From assembly GCA_000436535.1 (NCBI GenBank), contig FR886340.1, forward strand, positions 66,255 through 130,254: DNA of 64,000 bases. Reading direction: 5' to 3'. Of this stretch, positions 46,233 through 56,026 are shown piece by piece. Numbering within the stretch: the stretch's first letter is position 1; each line of letters opens with the position of its first letter. This DNA is from Eubacterium sp. CAG:252 (GTDB taxonomy: Bacteria; Bacillota; Clostridia; Lachnospirales; Lachnospiraceae). A program made the position numbers and the translations under genes. The notes under the pieces were generated by a model that was not told the origin of the DNA, searched no databases, and worked only from the letters and a program-made list of their open reading frames with translations.

Positions 46233-48434
46233 ATGATATGTGCTAAATGTGGAACAGAGTATGAAGGCAGCCAGTGTCCTAAGTGTGAGGGACCGGTAAT
46301 CAAGGTTAATAACAGTGATTATCTGGCAAGAAGAAAAGCATATGAGGAAAAGCAGGCGCGTCTTAAGGAATTAGAAGCGCTTAAAGCTGATAGTACAGAT
46401 AATGATGATATGGATAAAGTATCGGACAATGATAATACATCCAATAAGAAAACCCATACACAGAAGTCAAAAAACTATGATGAAGGTGTATTTGATATAA
46501 CAAAGGTTGATTTTGGTGAGGTTGCGGACAAGCTTAAGTCAGAAAAAGATAAAATCGTGGCCAGTGGAAATAAGCTTTTAAAGGCGGTTGGTGAAAAGGC
46601 TAAGAATGGAAAGCAGATTGATAAAGGCGGTAAGAATAGCGATAATATCAACAGCAGTAATAACGAAAATGTAAATATTAGCGGCAATAACGATAATAAT
46701 AGTAATAACATAAATGGCAAAAAAAGAGGGAATATAAATAATAATCGTGATAAGAATAAAAAAAGAAATAACAATAAAAACAATGGAAATAATAAAATTT
46801 ATGATAACAACAGTGGTATAAATAGCAACAGTAATGATAATACAGATATTAACAATAACAAAAATAATAACAAAAACACTAGGAAAAATAATAACAAAAA
46901 CGATAAAAACGGCAATAAAAATAACAACAAGAATCGTAATAAAAGCAATAATTCCAATATTAACAAAAATAATAGCCACAATCAGCAGAATAAAAAGTCT
47001 GCAACAGCAAAACAGAAGAATAACAGCTCTGATGATAACAGACAGGATAATGGTGGCATATCTGTAAGTGTAAGAAAAGCAGATAAAGCCCACATACCAT
47101 ACACAAAGGCAGGCATTATAATAGCGGCAATTCTTGTTGCTGTGGCGGCAGTTGTCCTGATTGTAAATATAGCAATAAAAAAAGACTATAATATATATAT
47201 GAGCGATGGCAATAAGATATATGATGTATCATCACTTGACAGTAAATATGTGTGCGATAACAATAATGCTGTATTTGCGCTTGATGATGTGACCTTCTAC
47301 ACACCGGAATGGCCTGCAGATATAGACAGAGACAATGTCATACTTAAGGTGGCAAGTCCTAAGGGTGATTATTATGCCGCAGATGTTTATAATACAGAAA
47401 GTGGAAATTATACATTTTATATATGGTCTGAGGATGTATGTAAGAAGGTTGTTGAAAATGAGTATTCGCACAATGTATATTATATATCTGACAAAGGAAC
47501 TGTTATATACGAAGAAACAGAAACTATCAATGACAATGGAAAGACAGGAAACAAGATGCTTTCTATGGCAGAGATAAAGAAAGATAAGTCAGATGCATCT
47601 GGTTACGTATGTGATGTCAGAACGATAGAAAGAAGTCTTAAGCAGTCATATGTATATAGTGATAAGAATACAATAATCGTTCTTAACGATGATGGCCGTC
47701 TGTATCAGTATGATTATGTTAAGAAGACAACAACAGAAGTTGATATGTATGTCGATGACGTAGCAGCATTGAGTGATACATCAGGTATGTATTCGTCAGG
47801 CGCAGAACATCTTAATACATCGGATGATGTGGAGTCATATATGTACAGTCTGTCGTCCGGTGAGAATTATTATGTTGAATTAAAAAATGTGAAAACAACT
47901 CTTCTTAGAGGTATTACAGGTACAAGCCTCACATATATTTATGATAAGAAAAATGATTATATATACTGGATAAGCAGCAAAAAAATATCTTATGCAAAGT
48001 TTAAAAATGATGAGATAACAGACGTGGATGTTCTTGAGAATACAGGTACAAGTGTAAATGTGGTGTATATACCGGATAAAGAGGAGCTGGTATATATCAA
48101 TGATGCCGCACAGCTTGTAAAGGCAGAGAAAGGAAAGAAAACATTTATAGCTGACTCATTAAGGGATGGAAGTCTTTCGCTTATTAAAAATACCGATGAA
48201 ATGCTTACATATATAGCAGATGGCAGACAGCATTATATAAAGAATACATCATCAAAGCCGGTTGAAATATGTGAAGCAGAGAATATGGTAAATACATCTA
48301 ATACAAGTCTTTATAAAAAGAGATTATATTTCTATGCCAAAGACGGACAGTTGTATTCTTGCAATCTTAAGGGCAGAGCACAGAACCAGATAGGAAGCGT
48401 TGAGAGATTTTTTGTTGGCAACAAAGGTAAGTAA
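46233..48434 (+). CDS. Zinc-ribbon membrane protein with Asn/Lys-rich linker and outer domain
   Basis: 733 aa, function unknown. N-terminal zinc ribbon CAKCGTEYEGSQCPKCEGP (residues 3-21), a charged helix with KAYEEKQARLKELEALK, then a low-complexity Asn/Lys/Asp/Ser tract (about 135-275). A single membrane helix (AGIIIAAILVAVAAVVLIVNIAI, about 293-315) follows, then an outer domain of about 415 residues with repeated beta-type units around short YxYD/GxLYxY motifs (for example DGRLYQYDY, KNDYIYWISS, DGQLYSCNLKG), resembling a beta-propeller. The zinc ribbon and linker would be cytoplasmic. It resembles clostridial zinc-ribbon plus propeller membrane proteins of unknown role. dacF-like and rarA genes follow. 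Confidence 0.8.
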   Translation: MICAKCGTEYEGSQCPKCEGPVIKVNNSDYLARRKAYEEKQARLKELEALKADSTDNDDMDKVSDNDNTSNKKTHTQKSKNYDEGVFDITKVDFGEVADKLKSEKDKIVASGNKLLKAVGEKAKNGKQIDKGGKNSDNINSSNNENVNISGNNDNNSNNINGKKRGNINNNRDKNKKRNNNKNNGNNKIYDNNSGINSNSNDNTDINNNKNNNKNTRKNNNKNDKNGNKNNNKNRNKSNNSNINKNNSHNQQNKKSATAKQKNNSSDDNRQDNGGISVSVRKADKAHIPYTKAGIIIAAILVAVAAVVLIVNIAIKKDYNIYMSDGNKIYDVSSLDSKYVCDNNNAVFALDDVTFYTPEWPADIDRDNVILKVASPKGDYYAADVYNTESGNYTFYIWSEDVCKKVVENEYSHNVYYISDKGTVIYEETETINDNGKTGNKMLSMAEIKKDKSDASGYVCDVRTIERSLKQSYVYSDKNTIIVLNDDGRLYQYDYVKKTTTEVDMYVDDVAALSDTSGMYSSGAEHLNTSDDVESYMYSLSSGENYYVELKNVKTTLLRGITGTSLTYIYDKKNDYIYWISSKKISYAKFKNDEITDVDVLENTGTSVNVVYIPDKEELVYINDAAQLVKAEKGKKTFIADSLRDGSLSLIKNTDEMLTYIADGRQHYIKNTSSKPVEICEAENMVNTSNTSLYKKRLYFYAKDGQLYSCNLKGRAQNQIGSVERFFVGNKGK

Positions 48435-48505
48435 GCACTCATAATAAGAATATAAGCAGCAGGGAAAACATATATAAGTAGTAAATATATCAAGAGGTTG
48501 CTTGT

Positions 48506-49918
48506 ATGAAATATAGAGGCATATATAAGATAACAGGTCTTATGGCAGTAGTTATTATGGTTTTAACAACTGTCATAGGACCTGTTTTTTGTACTGGCAG
48601 GACGATCAAAGCCGCAGAGGCCGCAGGAGTTGTAGAAGCTGTCAGGGTCACAAAGGATGTAAATGCTGTAGAAGCTGTAGTGGTTACAAAGGATGTAAAT
48701 TCCACAGAAGCTGTAGGAACTACAGGCAGTACAAAAGCCGTAAATGCTTCAGCAGTGACAGATATCATAGATGCTGTCCAATTAACAGGATTGAAAAAAT
48801 CGGACATAGCAGCTAATGAAGCAGAAACAGTCACAAGTGGTCCGGATATTGAAACCCCATCAGCAATACTTATGGAAGCAGCAACAGGACAGGTAATATA
48901 TGAAAAAGATTCATCAAAGCAGCTTGCGCCTGCCAGCATAACAAAGATAATGACACTCATACTAATATTTGAGGCACTTGAGAGCGGGCAGATAAAAATG
49001 GAAGACCCTGTCACGGTGTCAGAATATGCAGCTTCAATGGGCGGCAGCCAGGTGTTTTTAGAAGAAGGAGAGATACAGAGCGTAAGGACTATGATAAAGT
49101 GTATAGCGGTGGCAAGTGCTAATGATGCCTGTGTAGCCATGTCAGAATACATATGCGGTTCTGAGGACGTATTTGTTGAAAAGATGAACGAAAAGGCGAA
49201 GCAGCTTGGTATGGAGCAGACACATTTTGTAAACTGCTGCGGACTGGATACTGACGGACATACCTCAAGTGCAAGGGATGTTGCGCTTATGAGCAGGGAG
49301 CTTATTAATAATCATCCGGAGGTTAAGGAGTTCAGCAACATATGGATGGAGGATATAACCCACGTAACAAGAAATGGTGAGAAGGACTTTACATTATCCA
49401 ACACGAATAAGCTCATAAAACAGTATTCATATGCGACAGGACTTAAGACAGGTTCAACAAGCAAGGCAGGCTGCTGTCTTTCGGGAACAGCAATGAAGGA
49501 TGGAATAGAGCTTATAGCGGTTGTTATGGCAGCTCCGACAAGCAAGGTAAGGTTTAAGGATGCGATAACACTGCTCAACTATGGTTTCAGTGTATGTAGC
49601 ATATATCAGGATACGGAAGCACCGGACACAGAGTATGCAGATGTAAATGCGGGCGTGAAAAATGAAGTGAAGGTAGCCAAAAGTAAAGATTTTTCATATA
49701 TGTTTCTTAGTAAATATGATGCAGCGGATATAAGAAGAGAATGTGTTATAGACACTGTAAATGCGCCTGTGAGTGAGGGCGATGAGATAGGTGTCATCAA
49801 TTATTATTATAAAGATAATCTCATAGGAACTGTGCCACTTGTTGCAGCGGAGAGTGTTGAGCTTATGGATTATAAGGACTCAGTATGGAGAGTCATTAAG
49901 TCAGGGGTGTTTGGCTGA
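48506..49918 (+). CDS. D-alanyl-D-alanine carboxypeptidase (DacF/PBP5 family)
   Basis: Trims the terminal D-Ala of peptidoglycan stem peptides outside the cell. 470 aa, start ATG 48506 after AGAGG. Signal peptide (GLMAVVIMVLTTVIGPVFC), then an unusual 85-residue spacer with a 12-residue repeat (EAVxVTKDVNxV), then the penicillin-binding domain: SxxK in APASITKIM, SxN in ASANDACVA, KTG in GLKTGSTSKAG. A C-terminal beta domain with MEDPVTVSEYAASM-type features and a late region ending SVWRVIKSGVFG suggest membrane or wall association. Contains one exact copy of the 19-bp word (LKKSDI) in the spacer. Confidence 0.94.
   Translation: MKYRGIYKITGLMAVVIMVLTTVIGPVFCTGRTIKAAEAAGVVEAVRVTKDVNAVEAVVVTKDVNSTEAVGTTGSTKAVNASAVTDIIDAVQLTGLKKSDIAANEAETVTSGPDIETPSAILMEAATGQVIYEKDSSKQLAPASITKIMTLILIFEALESGQIKMEDPVTVSEYAASMGGSQVFLEEGEIQSVRTMIKCIAVASANDACVAMSEYICGSEDVFVEKMNEKAKQLGMEQTHFVNCCGLDTDGHTSSARDVALMSRELINNHPEVKEFSNIWMEDITHVTRNGEKDFTLSNTNKLIKQYSYATGLKTGSTSKAGCCLSGTAMKDGIELIAVVMAAPTSKVRFKDAITLLNYGFSVCSIYQDTEAPDTEYADVNAGVKNEVKVAKSKDFSYMFLSKYDAADIRRECVIDTVNAPVSEGDEIGVINYYYKDNLIGTVPLVAAESVELMDYKDSVWRVIKSGVFG
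48632..48739 (+). repeat. 36-bp tandem repeat inside the carboxypeptidase gene
   Basis: Units start at 48632, 48668 and 48704 (GTAGAAGCTGT, GTAGAAGCTGT, ACAGAAGCTGT), each with ACAAAGGATGTAAAT in the first two. They encode the 12-residue repeat VEAV.VTKDVN. in the spacer between signal peptide and enzyme domain. Confidence 0.8.
48789..48807 (+). repeat. Intragenic 19-bp word, copy 1
   Basis: GATTGAAAAAATCGGACAT, identical to the words at 52395 and 54432; encodes LKKSDI in the spacer of the carboxypeptidase. Confidence 0.85.
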
Positions 49919-50031
49919 ATGGTGGCGGCATACGTAAAATCAGCAAAAGCTTTGTGTTCTGTCTTTAAAAAAATGTAGATATATGCTATAGTATATGATA
50001 AAAAGTACATTTTTGAAAGAAAGGGCAGCTT

Positions 50032-51354
50032 ATGGACTTATTTGATTATATGCGTGAAAGTAATAAAGATAATGACTCACCTCTGGCTATGAGGTTAAGA
50101 CCAAGGACACTTGATGAAGTGGTAGGACAGCAGCATATTATTGGTAAGGATAAGCTGCTGTATCGTGCAATCAAGGCTGATAAGTTAAGTTCAATCATAT
50201 TTTATGGGCCTCCGGGAACGGGAAAGACAACACTTGCAAAGGTTATAGCCAACACGACAAGCGCAGAGTTCTGTCAGATTAATGCGACTGTAGCCGGTAA
50301 GAAGGATATGGAGGATGTCGTTGCAAAGGCAAAAGATAACCTTGGAATGTATGCAAGAAAGACAATACTTTTTGTAGACGAGATACACAGGTTTAATAAG
50401 GGACAGCAGGATTATCTTCTGCCTTTTGTTGAGGACGGAACTATTATACTTATAGGTGCAACTACGGAAAATCCTTACTTTGAGGTAAATGGGGCTTTAT
50501 TATCAAGGTCAGTTATATTTGAGCTTAAGCCATTGTCAAAGGATGATATAAAGGAGATACTAAAGAGGGCAGTATACGATAAAGAAAGAGGAATGGGAAG
50601 TTACAAGGGTGACATAAGTGATGAAGCACTTGAGTTTCTTTCAGATATATCAAACGGTGATGCCAGAAGTGCGCTTAATGCAATAGAACTTGGCATACTA
50701 ACAACTGACAGGGCTGAGGATGGAATTATACATATAGATTTAAAGACTGCGGAACAGTGTATACAGAAACGTGCAGTAAGGTATGATAAAACAGGTGATA
50801 ACCACTACGATACCATATCAGCATTTATAAAGAGCATGAGAGGCTCAGACCCCGATGCGGTAAGTTATTATCTTGCAAAGATGTTATATGCAGGTGAGGA
50901 TGTAAAGTTTATAGCAAGAAGAATTATGATATGTGCGAGTGAGGATGTGGGTAATGCTGACCCTGATGCACTTGTCGTTGCAGTGAGCGCAGCACAGGCA
51001 GTAGAGCGCATAGGTATGCCAGAGGCACGGATAATTCTTTCGCAGGCGGCACTTTATGTTGCGTGTGCGCCTAAGAGTAATGCAGCGTATATGGCAGTAG
51101 ATAAGGCTTTAGAGCTGGTAAAGACAACAAAGACACAGCCGGTTCCGGCACATTTGCAGGATGCACACTATAAGAGTTCGGCAAAGTTAGGACATGGAAT
51201 AGGATATAAGTATGCGCACGATTATCCTAATCACTATGTAGAACAGCAATATCTTCCGGATGCTCTTGTAGGCGAGGTGTTCTATGAGCCTACAGATAAT
51301 GGATATGAGAAACAGATAAAGTCACATTTAGATAGAATCAGGTCGGAGGCATAG
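50032..51354 (+). CDS. rarA: Replication-associated recombination ATPase RarA (MgsA)
   Basis: AAA+ clamp-loader-like ATPase acting at stalled replication forks. 440 aa. N-terminal AAA+ core: LAMRLRPRTLDEVVGQQHIIG, Walker A GPPGTGKTT, Walker B LFVDEIHRFNKGQQD, sensor 1 IGATTENPYFEVNGALLSR, arginine finger SR. The C-terminal MgsA helical region includes RGSDPDAVSYYLAKMLYAGED, ASEDVGNADP and KLGHGIGYKYAHDYPNHYVEQQYLPD, all diagnostic. Start ATG 50032 after AAAGGG. A weak promoter-like region (TTTAAAAAAATG... TATAGTATATGATA) precedes it. Confidence 0.95.
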   Translation: MDLFDYMRESNKDNDSPLAMRLRPRTLDEVVGQQHIIGKDKLLYRAIKADKLSSIIFYGPPGTGKTTLAKVIANTTSAEFCQINATVAGKKDMEDVVAKAKDNLGMYARKTILFVDEIHRFNKGQQDYLLPFVEDGTIILIGATTENPYFEVNGALLSRSVIFELKPLSKDDIKEILKRAVYDKERGMGSYKGDISDEALEFLSDISNGDARSALNAIELGILTTDRAEDGIIHIDLKTAEQCIQKRAVRYDKTGDNHYDTISAFIKSMRGSDPDAVSYYLAKMLYAGEDVKFIARRIMICASEDVGNADPDALVVAVSAAQAVERIGMPEARIILSQAALYVACAPKSNAAYMAVDKALELVKTTKTQPVPAHLQDAHYKSSAKLGHGIGYKYAHDYPNHYVEQQYLPDALVGEVFYEPTDNGYEKQIKSHLDRIRSEA

Positions 51355-51358
51355 ACTG

Positions 51359-54300
51359 ATGAAGGAGTATATTAACCGCCTTTCAGTAGGAAAGTTTAAG
51401 ATGGACACACCGGATATCATAAAGCCGGACGAAACTGTTGTGGCAGAGGTACTATGTGGAACATACAGTGAAGAACAACTGCATATTCAGGCTAGTGATG
51501 TCATAAAGGGATTAGTGTACTCTTCTGACTGCAGGGTGACTATAAAGGACAGGACATTTACAGGCAGCGAGTGTAATATAACTTACACTGTAGATGCAAG
51601 AAGGCTTGAGGATAAGGAGTGTATAGAAGGAAAGTTTACAATAGTATGCGATGCAGGTGAAAAGGACATAGCTTATGTAATAAGAGGTTATAAGGAAAGG
51701 GTGGAAACAAGTCTTGGCATGGGCGATGACCTTTTCCACTTCACCAACCTTGTGCAGAAGTCAAGGGATGAAGCTGCGATGATATACAGGTCAGAAAGCT
51801 TTAAGAGAATATTTCTTAATGGTGACGAGAGCCTTATTAATCTATACGACAGTCTTTATGACAGTGATAATATATATGAGTCCATGGAAGAATTCCTTAT
51901 TGCGATTAAGAAAAAATCAGCACTTACATTCAGTGTTGATACATCGTTAAGAACTTACAGTCTGGCGGCTGGAAGAGAGAAGGACAGCATAGTTATAGAA
52001 AAAAGCGGCTGGGGATATATAGAGCTTAATGTTGAATGCGCTGCCGATTATATAAGTATGAAAAGAGGCACTGTTACATCGGATGACTTCGTTGGTGATG
52101 TGTATGAGCTTGAATATTTCATAGATTATGACAAGCTTCACAATGGTAATAATTACACGGCAATATGTGTGCAGTCACACGGAGTTAAGGAAGTAATAGA
52201 ACTTGCCATATTTAAAGAAAAGCAGCCGGCAGATGAAGAAGATGTGAACAGCAATGATGGCGGCTTTGATGTGAGAATGGAGTTGAGGGCTGCAAGAATA
52301 GCACTTACACAGGCTTATATGGCATTCCGTATTAAAAAGATAAGCCGTGAGCAGTGGATATCTGATACTGATAAAATGCTTTCAAGAGCACGAGGATTGA
52401 AAAAATCGGACATTATATTTGATATATTTCAGGCTGGACTTGACTTTATAGCTGGCAATGCATATGACGGAAAACAGATATTAGAAAGTATAAAGGATAA
52501 GATACTTGCAGATATTGATAATCATGTTGAGCTGTACTGCCTTTATCTTTATGTGAGTACGCTGGAAAGAAAAGATTCACTGTATACATCGGATGTGTCA
52601 GAGATAGTAACAAGATACTATGATAATGGATATGATACATGGAAGCTGTTATGGATATTATTCTATATAGACGGACAGATAGAGAATAATAAGAGTATCA
52701 AGCTTATAAGAATAAAAGATGCATTTAATGATGGATGCACAAGCCCTGTTATGTATATAGAGGCATTGAATATATACAATGAACAGCCTGACCTTTTAAG
52801 GGTTATGAACAGGTTTGAGGTGCAGGTTATCTCAGAAGGTATAAAGTATGGAATTATATCAAAGAGATTAGCAGAACAGACCGCAGTTGTTATAGGCAAT
52901 GAGAGAAGCGCCACAGGTTCCCACATAGAGTTGTTAAAAAGACTTTATGAACAGTTTGATGAGGACAGTATGCTTGAGGTGCTTATAGTTCATATGATAA
53001 GGGCTGGTATCACGGATAAGGACAGCTTTGTCTATTATGAGAAAGCAGTTCTTCGTGGTATAAGGATAACAAGACTTTATGAGTTCTATATGGCAAGTAT
53101 AAGAAAGGATATAAGCATAAGACTTCCAAAGATAGTGCTTATGTACTTTACATATGATTCGGGTGTTAATTATACATGGAAATCATATCTTTTTGCCAAT
53201 ATTGTGTATAATAAAGAGCAGTATAAGGATGTATATGAATCTTATGAGCATATAATAGAGCTATATGTGTATGAGCAGCTAAAGCAAGAGCGTATAGATG
53301 AATATCTTGTGTATCTGTACCGTGAATTTATAAAACCACAGCTTGTAAAGGAAGATACGGCGGCATTTATTGCAAGACTTAAGTTTATGTATCATATAAC
53401 GTGTTTTGATGGTGATGTCAAGGCGATTATTGTAAAGTACGGCGAACTTAAGGAGCCTGTTATATATGAGCTTACAGGAAAAGATACGTATATACCTGTG
53501 TATACTAAGGACTGTTCAATAGCATTTATATGTGAAGACGGCTGCAGAAGAAGAAATACAGTAGGCTACGAGCTTGAAAAGGTGTTTGACGAACCGGAAG
53601 ATATGTCAGATTATGACCGTTTTAATATAGATGACAAATATATGCTTATATATAAAGCCTCTTACTACAGGAGAAAACGTATTTATAAAATATATACACT
53701 TGATATATATAAAAAAGCACTTAAAATACAGGACATATCAGAAGAATATAAGAAAAAACTTAATTCGTGGATGATAGAATTCTATGCGGATTATTATAAT
53801 GCTGAAAGTTTCACTGAGGAATATAAAGTAATAGATACTTATAATCTGTCGATAAAAGACAGTGCAGGTCTTATTGAGATATTGCTTGACTATGGTATGT
53901 ATTATGAGGCAAGACAGCTTATCGACCATTATGGATATATGTATGTTTCGGCACCAAAGCTTTTTATGTTTATGGTGCATGAGCTTGAGGCATCGGGTAA
54001 TACCGAAGAATATAAGAATATCATAACAGAGCATATTTTTAAAAATCATCTGTACAATGAGATAGTGCTTGCGTATATGGTACATAACTTTAATGGAACA
54101 AGCTCAGATATGTATGCTGTGTGGAAAGCAGCCAAAAGCTTTAGTGTAAAAACAGATGAACTGTCAGAAAGAATAATATCACAGATGATGTTTACAGGTG
54201 CGTATTCTGGAAGACTGGCAGAGGTGTTTGGCGATTATTATAAGAATAGGGCTGGAAGCAATACGATAGTAAAGGCATATGCGGCATATAATTCATTTAA

Positions 54301-54925
54301 TTATGTTATAAGAAAAAGAAAAGCTGACCCTATGACATTTAATGTTATAGAAAATGCATACAGGGATAAGACAGGACTTCCATTGTTATGTTATGTTGCA
54401 TGGCTTAAGGATATATCAGATAATACTGACAGATTGAAAAAATCGGACATTAATAATATGGCACAGTCAATACTGACAGAAATGTGTGAAAAAGAGCTTG
54501 TCTATGATTTCTATAAGAAGTTTAAAGGATTTCTTAATATACCTTACAATGCATATGGTGTTACTGTCATAGAATATTATGGCATGCCGGATAGAAAGGT
54601 GGAACTTCATTATCGTGTCAATGATGAACGTACATATGAAACGGCCGTTATGAAATGCGATGCCTGCGGAATATTTACTCACAGGCTTATTATGTTTTAT
54701 GATGATAAAGTCACATATTACTTTACATATGGAGATAATGAAAAGAGTCAGGAATATAATCTGCTCTGTGATGATGTGAGCTCAGAGGATGCAGGTGGTA
54801 GATTTGATGCTATTAATGACTGTCTGGTAAGTGAAGAACTTCACGATATGGTGACTTTAAAGAAGCTTATGAACAGTTATCTCACAGAGGACTATATTAC
54901 AGATGAGCTTTTTGAAAAAATGTAG
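51359..54925 (+). CDS. Large DUF5717-like protein of unknown function
   Basis: 1188 aa, cytoplasmic (no signal or membrane segment). I assign it to DUF5717 from memory of the N-terminal pattern VGKFKMDTPDI and the later LFHFTNLVQKSRDEA; this is not checked. Residues 1-290 look beta-rich (FTGSECNITYTVDA, GEKDIAYVIRGYKER, two immunoglobulin-like parts); residues 320-980 are alpha-helical repeats rich in YxxY motifs; the last 150 residues turn beta-rich again (VELHYRVNDERTYETAVM). It starts 4 bp after rarA and begins an operon with three further genes. Two exact copies of the 19-bp word (LKKSDI) lie within it. Possibly a scaffold for the following Hsp70-like protein, by context only. Confidence 0.75.
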   Translation: MKEYINRLSVGKFKMDTPDIIKPDETVVAEVLCGTYSEEQLHIQASDVIKGLVYSSDCRVTIKDRTFTGSECNITYTVDARRLEDKECIEGKFTIVCDAGEKDIAYVIRGYKERVETSLGMGDDLFHFTNLVQKSRDEAAMIYRSESFKRIFLNGDESLINLYDSLYDSDNIYESMEEFLIAIKKKSALTFSVDTSLRTYSLAAGREKDSIVIEKSGWGYIELNVECAADYISMKRGTVTSDDFVGDVYELEYFIDYDKLHNGNNYTAICVQSHGVKEVIELAIFKEKQPADEEDVNSNDGGFDVRMELRAARIALTQAYMAFRIKKISREQWISDTDKMLSRARGLKKSDIIFDIFQAGLDFIAGNAYDGKQILESIKDKILADIDNHVELYCLYLYVSTLERKDSLYTSDVSEIVTRYYDNGYDTWKLLWILFYIDGQIENNKSIKLIRIKDAFNDGCTSPVMYIEALNIYNEQPDLLRVMNRFEVQVISEGIKYGIISKRLAEQTAVVIGNERSATGSHIELLKRLYEQFDEDSMLEVLIVHMIRAGITDKDSFVYYEKAVLRGIRITRLYEFYMASIRKDISIRLPKIVLMYFTYDSGVNYTWKSYLFANIVYNKEQYKDVYESYEHIIELYVYEQLKQERIDEYLVYLYREFIKPQLVKEDTAAFIARLKFMYHITCFDGDVKAIIVKYGELKEPVIYELTGKDTYIPVYTKDCSIAFICEDGCRRRNTVGYELEKVFDEPEDMSDYDRFNIDDKYMLIYKASYYRRKRIYKIYTLDIYKKALKIQDISEEYKKKLNSWMIEFYADYYNAESFTEEYKVIDTYNLSIKDSAGLIEILLDYGMYYEARQLIDHYGYMYVSAPKLFMFMVHELEASGNTEEYKNIITEHIFKNHLYNEIVLAYMVHNFNGTSSDMYAVWKAAKSFSVKTDELSERIISQMMFTGAYSGRLAEVFGDYYKNRAGSNTIVKAYAAYNSFNYVIRKRKADPMTFNVIENAYRDKTGLPLLCYVAWLKDISDNTDRLKKSDINNMAQSILTEMCEKELVYDFYKKFKGFLNIPYNAYGVTVIEYYGMPDRKVELHYRVNDERTYETAVMKCDACGIFTHRLIMFYDDKVTYYFTYGDNEKSQEYNLLCDDVSSEDAGGRFDAINDCLVSEELHDMVTLKKLMNSYLTEDYITDELFEKM
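52395..52413 (+). repeat. Intragenic 19-bp word, copy 2
   Basis: GATTGAAAAAATCGGACAT, exact; encodes LKKSDI in RGLKKSDIIFDIF of the 1188-aa protein. Confidence 0.85.
54432..54450 (+). repeat. Intragenic 19-bp word, copy 3
   Basis: GATTGAAAAAATCGGACAT, exact; encodes LKKSDI in TDRLKKSDINNMAQ of the same 1188-aa protein. Confidence 0.85.
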
Positions 54926-54958
54926 AAGATGATTAATCAGGTGTTAATGGAGGAACAT

Positions 54959-56026
54959 ATGGAAGGCAGAGGACTGATAATAGGAATTGAATATGATAAT
55001 GCAGTAAAACAGGCCTGTGTCTATGATATGAGGATTAATGCACCTGTTGCCTGTGAGGATGTTAAAGAATTGTCCGTAAATGATGCTGTTAAAAGAATAT
55101 GCAATAAGTATGGTGTAGACAGTGTTAAAAGTCTGTGTGTGACTACAGGTTCAGATACTAAGGAAGAACTTGACAAGATAAGCAGACAGATTGATATGGC
55201 AGGAGTAAGAAAAAATGATTATATGATAATAGGCAGAATACAAAGCTTTGCCTATTATGCATATTCACAGAGAAAAGAGCTGTATAAGGCCGGAGTTGCG
55301 CTTATGGATTATGACGGTAAGGTGATTGATACTTACAGACTTTTCTATAATACTGTCGATAATTCGCAATATATACAGGAGCAGAAAGAACAGCAGTATA
55401 TATTAGACGAAGATAACGAAAGTACAAAATGGCGCAGAATAACAGAGTATGTTACACAGTATTTTGAAGGCAATACAGCATCTTCTGTGTATCTTACAGG
55501 TACAGGCTTTGATGTTGAAAGGCTTGACGATGGACTTGCAAAGGCACTTGTAAGCGGAAGAAAAGCATATATGGGTCAGAATTTGTACGTGAGAGGTGCA
55601 TGTTTTGCAGCGTATGAGCGGATAAGCGGTAAAGTATTTGATAATGTTTATCTTCTTGTTGATGGCTGTATAAAGGCTAATATAGAGGTTGACATAAAAG
55701 AGCAGGGAAAGCCTATGAGATTCAGGATGATAAAGCTTGGAACAGACTGGTATATGGCAAAAAGAAGTGCTGACTTTATCATAGAAGATATGACTATGCT
55801 TACATTAAGAATTATGCTGCCGGATGGAAAGGCTATGGATAAAGTGATAGATATAAGCAGTATCCCTTACAGGGAGGGAAAAACAACAAGAATAAGGCTT
55901 ACCATAGAGGCTGTATCACAGGATAAATGTGTTGCTACAGTAGAAGACTTAGGCTTTGGGGAGTTGTTTGCTTCTTCGGGCAGGATTATAACTAATGAGA
56001 TAGACTTAAGTGAGGCAAGTGTATGA
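54959..56026 (+). CDS. DUF5716-like protein with Hsp70/actin-like ATPase features
   Basis: 355 aa from ATG 54959, directly after GGAGGAACAT; in-frame ATGs at 54929 and 54947 lack that spacing. The opening GLIIGIEYDNAVKQACVYD resembles the phosphate-1 loop of the actin/Hsp70 fold, and VYLTGTGFDVERLDDGLAKA followed by GRKAYMGQNLYVRGACFAA resembles the adenosine motif of Hsp70-like proteins. The C-terminal 100 residues are beta-rich (FRMIKLGTDWYMAKRSADF), like a substrate-binding domain. It probably binds ATP. I relate it to DUF5716 from memory. Overlaps the next gene by 4 nt, so part of a tight operon. Confidence 0.72.
   Translation: MEGRGLIIGIEYDNAVKQACVYDMRINAPVACEDVKELSVNDAVKRICNKYGVDSVKSLCVTTGSDTKEELDKISRQIDMAGVRKNDYMIIGRIQSFAYYAYSQRKELYKAGVALMDYDGKVIDTYRLFYNTVDNSQYIQEQKEQQYILDEDNESTKWRRITEYVTQYFEGNTASSVYLTGTGFDVERLDDGLAKALVSGRKAYMGQNLYVRGACFAAYERISGKVFDNVYLLVDGCIKANIEVDIKEQGKPMRFRMIKLGTDWYMAKRSADFIIEDMTMLTLRIMLPDGKAMDKVIDISSIPYREGKTTRIRLTIEAVSQDKCVATVEDLGFGELFASSGRIITNEIDLSEASV

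Noticed and set aside
46475..46981. Leu/Ile-rich frames on the minus strand
   Set aside because: They are mirror images of the Asn/Lys-rich coding tract of the zinc-ribbon protein.
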